Assembly (NCBI GenBank): GCA_946481625.1
Contig: CAMLOZ010000258.1
Coordinates: 1-5,778 of the forward strand
From: an uncultured Haloferula sp.
Lineage (GTDB): Bacteria; Verrucomicrobiota; Verrucomicrobiae; Verrucomicrobiales; Akkermansiaceae
DNA: 5,778 nucleotides
Reading direction: 5' to 3'
Part shown: in pieces, positions 1 through 5,725 of the stretch
Layout: each line of letters opens with the position of its first letter
Position numbering within the stretch: the first letter of the stretch is position 1
The notes under the pieces: generated by a model
Databases searched by the model: none
What the model saw: the letters and a program-made list of their open reading frames with translations, nothing else
Told to the model about the DNA's origin: nothing
Program-made: the position numbers and the translations under genes

Positions 1-247
1 TCAACAGAGCCCACCCGATCTGATTTCCCAACTCGAGTTGTTGCAGGAACTCATACGCCGACCCCACCATCCTCTCGTCCGTTCCCGCCGCTGCCGTGCG
101 CCGGGCAAGTTCGTCCCTCCCCCACATCACAAAGGCCACCCGGCCGTAAAAAATCACTCCCGCGGCCACGGCGAAACCCAGCATCCAGCTGAACCAGCGC
201 TTCTCCAACGGCCCCGCGAGCGAGTGATCCGGTAACTTGATTCCCAT
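1..247 (-). CDS. Partial membrane protein, N-terminal 82 residues, unknown function
   Basis: I do not recognise this protein. Reading the minus strand from the ATG at 247-245 gives 82 open codons with no stop before the window edge, so the 3' end is missing. The product begins MGIKLPDHSLAGPLEKRW and has one strongly hydrophobic stretch at about residues 18-42 (key residues W18, F19, W21 to V40, M41, W42). Charged, helix-prone sequence follows (RDELARR, then AYEFLQQLELGNQ). This looks like a single membrane anchor near the N-terminus followed by a soluble helical part. Arg and Lys before the segment favour a cytoplasmic N-terminus. No other ATG lies in frame upstream before the stop at 304-302, and no Shine-Dalgarno precedes the start. 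It is transcribed away from pyrE, with 100 bp between the two starts that must hold both promoters; I cannot identify either. A competing minus-strand frame at 51-275 has poor, Gly/Arg-rich composition and was rejected. Confidence 0.68.
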   Translation of the reverse strand, partial: MGIKLPDHSLAGPLEKRWFSWMLGFAVAAGVIFYGRVAFVMWGRDELARRTAAAGTDERMVGSAYEFLQQLELGNQIGWALL

Positions 248-347
248 GGTCGGGCCGCAGCATGCCTGCGACCACGCCCGCGCGTCGAATCCAAATCCAT
301 CCCTAGTTCGTCTGGACTCCGGCATCCTGGCTCCCGACTCTCCCCCC

Positions 348-914
348 ATGTCCGACACCGCCGCCGCGCTGAAAGCCATCCTTCTCGAAAAGTCCGTCCG
401 CACCGGCACCTTCACCCTCGCCTCCGGAGCCCAGAGCGATCTCTACATCGACTGCCGCGTCACCGCCCTCGATCCCTTCGGCGCGAACCTCATCGGCCAC
501 CTCGGCTGGGCTGCCGTCCGCGACAAAATAAAGGCCGAGGGCCTCAAGATCGATTCGATCGGCGGCATGACCCTCGGCGCGGACCCGATCTCCCTGGCCG
601 TCGGCATGACCAGCGCCGTCCAGAATCCCGACGAAGCCCTCCAAGTCTTCACCGTCCGCAAGGAACCGAAGGGCCACGGCCGCGGCAAACAGATCGAGGG
701 TAACTTCGCCTCCGGCCAGACCGTGATCGTCGTGGACGACGTCATCACCACCGGCGGCTCCACCCTCAAGGCCATCGACGTGATCGAACGCGAGGGCGGC
801 AAGGTCGCCTTCGCCCTCGTCCTCGTGGACCGGGAGGAAGGCGGCAAGCAGGCCATCGAGGCCCGCGGCATCCCGGTTCTGGCGCTCTATTCCCGCAGCA
901 CCCTGCTCGGATGA
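348..914 (+). CDS. pyrE: Orotate phosphoribosyltransferase
   Basis: This enzyme catalyses orotate + PRPP to orotidine 5'-monophosphate + PPi, the fifth step of de novo UMP synthesis, in the cytoplasm. The 188-residue product shows the family signatures in order: the N-terminal orotate/phosphate-binding segment TGTFTLASGAQSDLYID (about residues 19-35), GGMTLGADP (72-80), the flexible catalytic loop KEPKGHG (105-111) with the Lys/His residues typical of this enzyme, and the PRPP-binding motif VIVVDDVITTGGS (126-138) with its paired aspartates. The length is at the short end for the family (E. coli PyrE is 213 residues), but all key motifs are present. The ATG at 348 is chosen because homology begins just after it. 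The frame stays open upstream to 240, but that 36-codon extension is Pro/Asn/His-rich and resembles no PyrE N-terminus. The start follows a C-rich run with no Shine-Dalgarno. The DUF1080 gene starts 63 bp downstream and could share its transcript. Confidence 0.97.
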   Translation: MSDTAAALKAILLEKSVRTGTFTLASGAQSDLYIDCRVTALDPFGANLIGHLGWAAVRDKIKAEGLKIDSIGGMTLGADPISLAVGMTSAVQNPDEALQVFTVRKEPKGHGRGKQIEGNFASGQTVIVVDDVITTGGSTLKAIDVIEREGGKVAFALVLVDREEGGKQAIEARGIPVLALYSRSTLLG

Positions 915-977
915 GACAGTAGGGGATTGAAACCCGCAGGAAGCTGGTGGTGTATGGAGGCGGAACATTCCAAATCC

Positions 978-1676
978 ATGAAACTTCCGATCACCGCTTC
1001 CCTCCTGCTCCTCGCCTCCTCCCTCCACGCGGAGGAAAAGCAGCTCTTCAACGGCAAGGACCTCACCGGCTGGGAGGGCAATCCGAAGCTCTGGTCCGTT
1101 CAGGACGGCGCCATCACCGGCAAGACCTCCGACAGCGGCGACACCAAGATCAATCACAATACCTTCCTCATCTGGAAGGACGGCACCGTCGCCGACTTTG
1201 AACTCACCTTCAAATACCGCATCGAGAAGGGAAACAGCGGCGTCCAGTACCGCTCGAAGAAGCTGGAAGACGGTGCCTTCGGTCCCATCGTTTCCGGTTA
1301 CCAGGCCGACTTCGAAGCCGGCACCACCTACAGCGGTATCCTTTATGAAGAGCGCGGCCGCGGCATTCTGGCCCAGCGCGGCCAGAAGACCGAGATCGAA
1401 GCCGCTTCCGGGAAACCCGACTTCAAGGTCAATGCCACCGGCAGCGTCGGCGACTCCAACGAAATCCAAGCCGCGATCAAGCACGAGGACTGGAACGACT
1501 ACAAGATCGTCGCCAAGGGCAACCACGTGCAGCACTTCATCAACGGCAAGCAAACCGTTGACGTCACCGACAAGGACGCCGCCCGTGCCCCGAAGGAAGG
1601 CATCCTCGCGCTCCAGATCCATGTCGGACCCGCCATGGTCGTGCAGTTCAAGGAGCTCCTTCTCAAGACGGAATAA
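978..1676 (+). CDS. Secreted DUF1080 (3-keto-disaccharide hydrolase domain) protein
   Basis: This is a 232-residue protein consisting of an export signal and one DUF1080 domain (Pfam name 3-keto-disaccharide hydrolase), a concanavalin-like beta-sandwich abundant in Verrucomicrobia, Planctomycetes and Bacteroidetes. The signal peptide is MKLPITASLLLLASSLHA, with probable cleavage after A18 and no lipobox cysteine, so the product should be periplasmic or extracellular. Family hallmarks are LFNGKDLTGWEG (23-34), the strand motif SGVQYRSK (87-94), YQADFEAG (108-115) followed by YSGILYEERGRG, WNDYKIVAKGNHVQHFING (172-190), and the closing GILALQIHVG...VQFKELLLK (208-230). Family members are linked to hydrolysis of 3-keto-glycosides; the actual substrate here is not shown. 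In-frame ATGs at 927 and 954 would put charged, Trp/Cys-containing residues before the signal peptide, so 978 is preferred. A GGAGG at 956-960 lies 17 nt from this ATG, too far for an ordinary ribosome binding site. Confidence 0.93.
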   Translation: MKLPITASLLLLASSLHAEEKQLFNGKDLTGWEGNPKLWSVQDGAITGKTSDSGDTKINHNTFLIWKDGTVADFELTFKYRIEKGNSGVQYRSKKLEDGAFGPIVSGYQADFEAGTTYSGILYEERGRGILAQRGQKTEIEAASGKPDFKVNATGSVGDSNEIQAAIKHEDWNDYKIVAKGNHVQHFINGKQTVDVTDKDAARAPKEGILALQIHVGPAMVVQFKELLLKTE

Positions 1677-1702
1677 GCCGCGGCGGCGCGCGCTCTCCGG
1701 TC

Positions 1703-1730
1703 TCTTGTCTCTGGCTTCTTGCCTCTGACC
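1703..1730 (+). repeat. Two-copy imperfect 14-bp pyrimidine-rich tandem repeat
   Basis: TCTTGTCTCTGGCT (1703-1716) is followed directly by TCTTGCCTCTGACC (1717-1730), with 11 of 14 positions identical. The repeat lies between the DUF1080 stop and the GTG start of the next gene and ends one base before that start. It leaves no purine-rich ribosome binding site there. It may be chance or simple-sequence drift. Confidence 0.35.
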
Positions 1731-1731
1731 A

Positions 1732-2763
1732 GTGCAGGCTCGCGCCGTGATCTCCCGCCGCAAGATCAAGTATGACGTCTCCGCCCCGCTGAGACAGTAT
1801 CTCTACCATTACGACCGGCTCCGGGAGATCCCGCTGGTTTACGACGATCTCGCTCGTTTCGCGGGCTCCATGCCCTACGAGGACCCGCGCGGGAAGGAGA
1901 CCCTCTGGCTCACGGTCTATTATACCCCGGAACTCATGGCCGAGCTACGGCCCAAGCTCACCAAGATCTACGCCGAGCTGAAGATCGGTGGCGAAACCGA
2001 CCTCCACGAGCACCTCACGGTGGACCGCATCGACTTCGGCGAATTCGGCAACTCGCGGCCCTTCCGCATCCGCATCACCAACCTCTACAACGACAACTCC
2101 GACTACTTCTACGTGAAGCAGGCGGATGCCTCGCGGATCTACGGCCTCGAGCTCGAGCACATCCTCTCGCCGAACCGGATCAACTACCTCGTCAATGGCA
2201 ACACCCTCATCGAGGAACACATCGCCGGCGTGCCGGGAGACGTCTTCCTCGCCGATCACCTGCCGCGTCCCGAACTCAACAAGGTCCGCATCGCGAAGGA
2301 ATTCACCAAGTTCAACGAGCGCTGTTTCATCCGCCTGCTGGGCGACATGCGCAGCGTGAATTACGTCGTCGATATCACCCCGGACTTCGAGGAAGTGCAG
2401 TACCGGGTCCGCCCCATCGACTTCGACCAGCAGAGCTACGAGCGCCGCGGCAAGACCTACCTCGCCTACCGCTTCGACTCGAACAAGACGGTAACCAAAC
2501 TCGCCTTCGACGTCCTCAATCGCAAGACCATCGAGCAATACGTCGCCGAGGAACACGCCCAGATGACCCGCCGCGCCAAGGTCGAAGGAGCGCGCCTGAA
2601 AGGCCTGCTGGGCATCATGCGCCGCGACGAGATCGCCCCGCGCCACCATGTCGCCTCCCTCGCCGCCGATCTCGCGAAGTACCATCACACGGACATCTTC
2701 CGCGACTGCACCACCATGGGTGAGCTGACCGCCGTCCACGTGGCGCACATGCTGGAGCTCTGA
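1732..2763 (+). CDS. Uncharacterised protein with kinase-like (PKL/APH-type) motif order
   Basis: I cannot name this 343-residue protein. It is coding in codon pattern and composition, with no signal peptide or membrane segment, so it is probably cytoplasmic. Its central part shows motifs in the order expected of protein-kinase-like folds: a lysine on a strand (YFYVKQ, K129), an acidic helix (YGLELEHIL, E140-E142), a hinge-like LIEEHIAGVPGDVF (159-172) resembling the hinge of aminoglycoside phosphotransferases, then LLGDMRSVN (202-210), in which D205 and N210 have the D+5=N spacing of the catalytic loop HxDxxxxN, and finally IDFD (229-232) in the position of the metal-binding DFG/DFD. The usual His before GD is Leu here, and the N-to-DFD interval is about 20 residues rather than about 13. 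The C-terminal third is helical and basic. Phosphotransfer is my inference only. The start is GTG at 1732 or GTG at 1747; neither has a good Shine-Dalgarno. The gene lies 55 bp after the DUF1080 gene and may be cotranscribed. Confidence 0.85.
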   Translation: MQARAVISRRKIKYDVSAPLRQYLYHYDRLREIPLVYDDLARFAGSMPYEDPRGKETLWLTVYYTPELMAELRPKLTKIYAELKIGGETDLHEHLTVDRIDFGEFGNSRPFRIRITNLYNDNSDYFYVKQADASRIYGLELEHILSPNRINYLVNGNTLIEEHIAGVPGDVFLADHLPRPELNKVRIAKEFTKFNERCFIRLLGDMRSVNYVVDITPDFEEVQYRVRPIDFDQQSYERRGKTYLAYRFDSNKTVTKLAFDVLNRKTIEQYVAEEHAQMTRRAKVEGARLKGLLGIMRRDEIAPRHHVASLAADLAKYHHTDIFRDCTTMGELTAVHVAHMLEL

Positions 2764-2796
2764 ATTTTCAACTCCGGGCACCCGCCGATCGGATCC

Positions 2797-2831
2797 CGGA
2801 ACCCGCCCGGGCGGGTCCGCATTCATTGCGG
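2797..2831 (+). terminator. Two adjacent GC-rich hairpins, possible terminator
   Basis: A perfect 16-bp palindrome ACCCGCCCGGGCGGGT (2801-2816) extends to CGGA/TCCG arms (2797-2800 and 2816-2819) if A2801 is bulged. A second hairpin overlaps it, CCGCA-TTCAT-TGCGG (2817-2831), so the two stems could alternate. They lie 34-68 bp after the 1732-2763 gene and before the GH88 gene. No T-run follows, so this is not a classical intrinsic terminator. It could end transcription with Rho, stabilise an mRNA end, or be a DNA-binding site. Confidence 0.4.
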
Positions 2832-2910
2832 AAATCGTGTCGCGGCCTGATCTTCGGATGCGGAGGTGGCGAAGCTGTGCGTTAGTCCCGGACGGTGTCC
2901 CCCTCCTCCC

Positions 2911-4656
2911 GTGACAGCGATCTCCCCGGCCCCCTTGACCAGACAGCTCCCCGCGATCCTCTGCGGGGTACTCGTCGGCACACTGAAGCTGGCGGCCGGG
3001 GATTTGCCTGGCATGCTTGCAGAGGCGTGGGCGACCGCGGAGCAGCGGAGCGCGGCAACCGTCTCCTGGATGGAAACAACCTACGGGGTGACCGGGAAAT
3101 ATTCGCGTTTTCCCACCAGTGGCAATCTCTCGACCGGTCGTTGGGCGGTGGTATCGAATACCCGCGATTGGCGGACCGGCTTCTGGCCCGGCACCCTCTG
3201 GTTCCTGGCCCAGCGCACCGGCAGCGGGACCTGGCGGCAATTGGCCGCCGACTGGTCCGAGCCCTTGGCCCAATCGGCGAATACCGATCACGATATCGGC
3301 TTCATCGTGCTCGGCTCGGTCGGGAAGGGCTGGCTGTATCATGACGATCTCACCGACCCCGCGGGCAGCTATCGCGATTTCGCCAGACAGGCGCTCGCAA
3401 CCGCCGCGGCGAAACTGGATTCCCGCTTCAACAAACCGAACTCCAGCGGCACGCCGGTCCCCGCCGGCTTCACCCGCTCCTGGGATACGATCGAGGCACC
3501 CTACCCCGTGTGCGTGGATAACCTGATGAACCTCGAGCTCCTGCTCGTGGCATACGAGTTGAACGGGCGCCTGCCTGCGCAGCGCCCCTGGTTCGACCAC
3601 GCCTTGACCCACGCCCGCAATTCCATCGCCCGCCACATGCGCGCGGACGGCGGCACCTATCACGTTGTCAAACACTTCGAGAGCGGCAGCGACATTGGCC
3701 AGATCGAACGCAAGAGCACCCGGCAAGGGTACAGTGACGAAACCACATGGTCGCGGGGCCAGGCGTGGGCCATCTACGGGCTTACGGCCGTCTATCGCCA
3801 TGCCAGCCGCGATCCCTCTACCGATGCCTCCGACATCCTCGCCGGGGCACAGGCTGCGGCGGATTATTTCCTCGATCACCTCCCGCACTACCACAGCGCC
3901 GATACCTACAACCACCGCGACGGCGATTTCGTGCCCCCCAGCGATTTCGATGCCGCCCTGGGGGAACCGGTGGGTCCGTGGAACGATGCCAACAACAACT
4001 ACAATTCTAGTACCGGGACCGGCTTGGGAGACCGCAAGCCCCCGACCCATGCTTTCACGCTGCGCGATTCTTCTGCCGCCGCCATCGCCGCCTCGGGGCT
4101 GATCGAGCTGAGCGGCTATGCTTCCTCTACCGCGGACCGGGATCGATACCTCGCGGCCGCGGAGGATATCCTCGAATGTCTCATCGCGTACGATGGCACC
4201 GATGGGGGAACGGCACCCGATTACCTCTGCGCGGTGTCGGAGACCGACCATCCCGGGATCCTCAAGGCCGCGAGCACCCAGTGGGACGATGACAACCGTT
4301 CCCTGATATTCGGCGACTACTATTTCCTTGAGGCGCTTGTGCGCTTCGAGGCCCTGCGCGAGCGCGAAATCCTGGCCACCACCCGGCGGGTCGTCCTGTC
4401 CGGGCCGGGAATTGTCCTGGAGTTCGAGATGAGTTCTCCGGCGGTCGCCTTGACGGTGCGCGTCCAGAGATCGCCGGACCTCGCGATCTGGACCACCGTG
4501 GCCGCCAAGACGGGTGCCGGTCCTTGGAGCGGTAGCGCCGAGGTGGAGGAGGAATCCATTCCGGGCGGCAGGGTGAGGGTTAGCGTCAGCGATCCGTCAC
4601 CCGGATCGCGCGGATTCTTCCGCATCGTCACCCGCTCCCTCGGGGATAGCCCTTGA
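2911..4656 (+). CDS. Secreted GH88-family unsaturated uronyl hydrolase
   Basis: GH88 enzymes remove the unsaturated uronic acid from the non-reducing end of oligosaccharides released by polysaccharide lyases (from glycosaminoglycans, gellan, xanthan, ulvan and others). The 581-residue product begins with a signal peptide (hydrophobic core LPAILCGVLVGTL, about 13-25; likely cleavage near AAG30). The GH88 (alpha/alpha)6-barrel domain spans about 35-485. D128 in TDHDIGF and D203 in VCVDNLMNLEL correspond to the two catalytic aspartates of Bacillus GL1 UGL (D88, D149). WSRGQAW (280-286), LRDSSAAAIAASGLIEL (384-400) and FGDYYFLEALVR (467-478) are family blocks. Residues about 490-581 form an extra beta-rich module (VQRSPDLAIWTTV, then SRGFFRI). 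The canonical VPxWDF loop reads VPPSDFD and is followed by a long polar stretch. The start is uncertain: GTG at 2911, TTG at 2935 (which gives a cleaner signal peptide) or GTG at 2866; none has a Shine-Dalgarno. The substrate cannot be read from the sequence. Confidence 0.94.
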   Translation: MTAISPAPLTRQLPAILCGVLVGTLKLAAGDLPGMLAEAWATAEQRSAATVSWMETTYGVTGKYSRFPTSGNLSTGRWAVVSNTRDWRTGFWPGTLWFLAQRTGSGTWRQLAADWSEPLAQSANTDHDIGFIVLGSVGKGWLYHDDLTDPAGSYRDFARQALATAAAKLDSRFNKPNSSGTPVPAGFTRSWDTIEAPYPVCVDNLMNLELLLVAYELNGRLPAQRPWFDHALTHARNSIARHMRADGGTYHVVKHFESGSDIGQIERKSTRQGYSDETTWSRGQAWAIYGLTAVYRHASRDPSTDASDILAGAQAAADYFLDHLPHYHSADTYNHRDGDFVPPSDFDAALGEPVGPWNDANNNYNSSTGTGLGDRKPPTHAFTLRDSSAAAIAASGLIELSGYASSTADRDRYLAAAEDILECLIAYDGTDGGTAPDYLCAVSETDHPGILKAASTQWDDDNRSLIFGDYYFLEALVRFEALREREILATTRRVVLSGPGIVLEFEMSSPAVALTVRVQRSPDLAIWTTVAAKTGAGPWSGSAEVEEESIPGGRVRVSVSDPSPGSRGFFRIVTRSLGDSP

Positions 4657-4657
4657 G

Positions 4658-4679
4658 CCGGTTGCCCCCGGCGAACCGG
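4658..4679 (+). terminator. Terminator-like hairpin just after the GH88 stop
   Basis: CCGGTT (4658-4663) pairs with AACCGG (4674-4679). The inner bases GCC (4664-4666) and GGC (4670-4672) also pair, leaving a CCC loop and one bulged G at 4673. The result is a roughly 9-bp stem that begins one base after the GH88 stop codon. Position and strength fit a transcription end, but no T-run follows, so it is not a textbook intrinsic terminator. It probably separates the GH88 and fic transcription units. Confidence 0.5.
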
Positions 4680-4725
4680 ATCGGTGCCGGAGCATGGTCC
4701 TTCCCCCGAGAATAAGGTCGCACCC

Positions 4726-4751
4726 ATAGTCTCATTTGATACTATCACGGT
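4726..4751 (+). promoter_or_regulatory. Candidate fic promoter/operator with inverted repeat
   Basis: An AT-richer patch directly upstream of the fic GTG holds the inverted repeat ATAGT (4726-4730) / ACTAT (4741-4745) around a 10-bp spacer. Its right arm overlaps TACTAT (4740-4745), a 4/6 match to a -10 box, and the near-palindrome GATACTATC (4738-4746). If TACTAT is the -10, transcription would begin at about 4751-4752, at the start codon. No convincing -35 is seen. The repeat could be an operator overlapping the promoter. All of this is inference from spacing. Confidence 0.35.
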
Positions 4752-5714
4752 GTGCGGCCACCCTTTGAAATCACACCCCGCGCCGCCGGATTGCTTTCGG
4801 AAATCGAGCGGGCCTTGGGTAGGCTCGAAGGGTCGCTGACCGCCCCGCCCAATCCGATGCTGCGCCGTTCCCTCAAAGTCCGGACGATTCACGCCAGCGT
4901 TGCGATCGAAGGAAATACGCTGACGGAAGAACAGGTCACCGCGATTCTGGAGGGCAAGAGGGTGATCGCTCCCGAGCGCGATCTTCTCGAAGTAACGAAT
5001 GCCATCGCCTGCTACGGGAAGCTGCCGGTCTGGAACCCGGGTTCACCGAAGCACTTCCTCGCGGCGCACAAGGTGATGATGAAGGGCCTGGTGGATCGGC
5101 CCGGAGCATGGAGAACGAGCGGGGTAGGGATTGCCAAAGGCAATGTCATCTCGCACGTCGCCCCCCCGGCGGCCCGCGCTCCGGGTCTTGTCGGATCTCT
5201 CTTGGAATGGGTGAAGAAGGACAACGAAGTGCCCGCTCCCGTTCGCGCGGCCGTCTGCCACTACGAGTTGGAATTCATCCACCCCTTCCAGGACGGCAAC
5301 GGGCGGATGGGCAGGCTTTGGCATAGCCTGATCCTCTCGCGATATCATCCGGTCTTTGCACACGTCCCGGTGGAGTCCGCCGTGAAGGATCGCCAAGCCG
5401 AATACTACGAAGTCCTCGGGCGTTGCGACAAGACGGGCAAATCGACGGAGTTCATCGAGTTTGCACTTCAGGCAACCTTGGAGGCATTGGGAAGCGTTAC
5501 CTCGTCATCCGCTCGGACCATGACATCATCCGAGCGGCTCGAAGAGGCATGCGCTGGATTCGCGAAGCGGTGGTTCTCCCGAAAGGACTACATCGCCCGC
5601 TTCCCAAGCCTGTCACCGGCCACCGCCAGTCGCGACCTCAAGGCCGGGGTTGATGCCGGCTTGATCGAGCGCGACGGCGACAAGGCAACGAGCCGATATC
5701 GGTTCGGCCCCTGA
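4752..5714 (+). CDS. Fic-domain protein, class II (N-terminal inhibitory helix)
   Basis: Fic proteins usually transfer AMP from ATP to hydroxyl side chains of target proteins, and many also reverse the reaction. The 320-residue product opens with RPPFEITPRAAGLL and carries the inhibitory motif (S/T)xxxE(G/N) as SVAIEG (49-54), where E53 would block productive ATP binding; an N-terminal position defines class II. The target-binding flap region is around RTSGVGIAKGNVISHVAPP (121-139). The active-site motif is HPFQDGNGRMGR (177-188), complete with catalytic H177, metal-binding D181 and the phosphate-binding arginines. Residues about 255-320 look like a winged helix (YIARFPSLSPATASRDLKAGVDAGLIERDG, ending SRYRF), common at the C-terminus of this group and consistent with DNA binding or autoregulation. 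The GTG at 4752 is the only upstream start that keeps the family's PPFEIT opening, and it has no Shine-Dalgarno. The self-contained inhibitory motif means no separate antitoxin is required. The target is unknown. Confidence 0.95.
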   Translation: MRPPFEITPRAAGLLSEIERALGRLEGSLTAPPNPMLRRSLKVRTIHASVAIEGNTLTEEQVTAILEGKRVIAPERDLLEVTNAIACYGKLPVWNPGSPKHFLAAHKVMMKGLVDRPGAWRTSGVGIAKGNVISHVAPPAARAPGLVGSLLEWVKKDNEVPAPVRAAVCHYELEFIHPFQDGNGRMGRLWHSLILSRYHPVFAHVPVESAVKDRQAEYYEVLGRCDKTGKSTEFIEFALQATLEALGSVTSSSARTMTSSERLEEACAGFAKRWFSRKDYIARFPSLSPATASRDLKAGVDAGLIERDGDKATSRYRFGP

Positions 5715-5725
5715 TCATGCCGTCC

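Noticed and set aside
240..347. N-terminal extension of pyrE upstream of the ATG at 348
   Set aside because: The 36 extra residues resemble no PyrE and occupy the divergent promoter region, while family similarity begins right after the ATG at 348.
924..936. GGGATTGAAACCC after pyrE, similar to the ATTGAAAC 3' end of some CRISPR repeats
   Set aside because: It occurs once in the window, with no second copy or regular spacing and no cas genes. It is at most a weak GGG/CCC hairpin.
303..1769. A 488-codon open frame on the minus strand opposite pyrE and the DUF1080 gene
   Set aside because: It is antisense to two clear family members and crosses their spacer, and its Gly/Asp/Glu/Ala-rich translation mirrors the codon bias of the plus strand.
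3119..4102. Several plus-strand open frames inside the GH88 gene
   Set aside because: Their translations are Arg/Pro/Ser-rich frame shadows with no domain features, while the GH88 frame has catalytic residues throughout.
1945..4251. A 768-codon open frame on the minus strand opposite the kinase-like and GH88 genes
   Set aside because: It spans two well-supported plus-strand genes and the hairpin spacer between them. Its product is low-complexity Gly/Arg/Val/Glu-rich, as expected opposite GC-rich codons, and no domain is recognisable.
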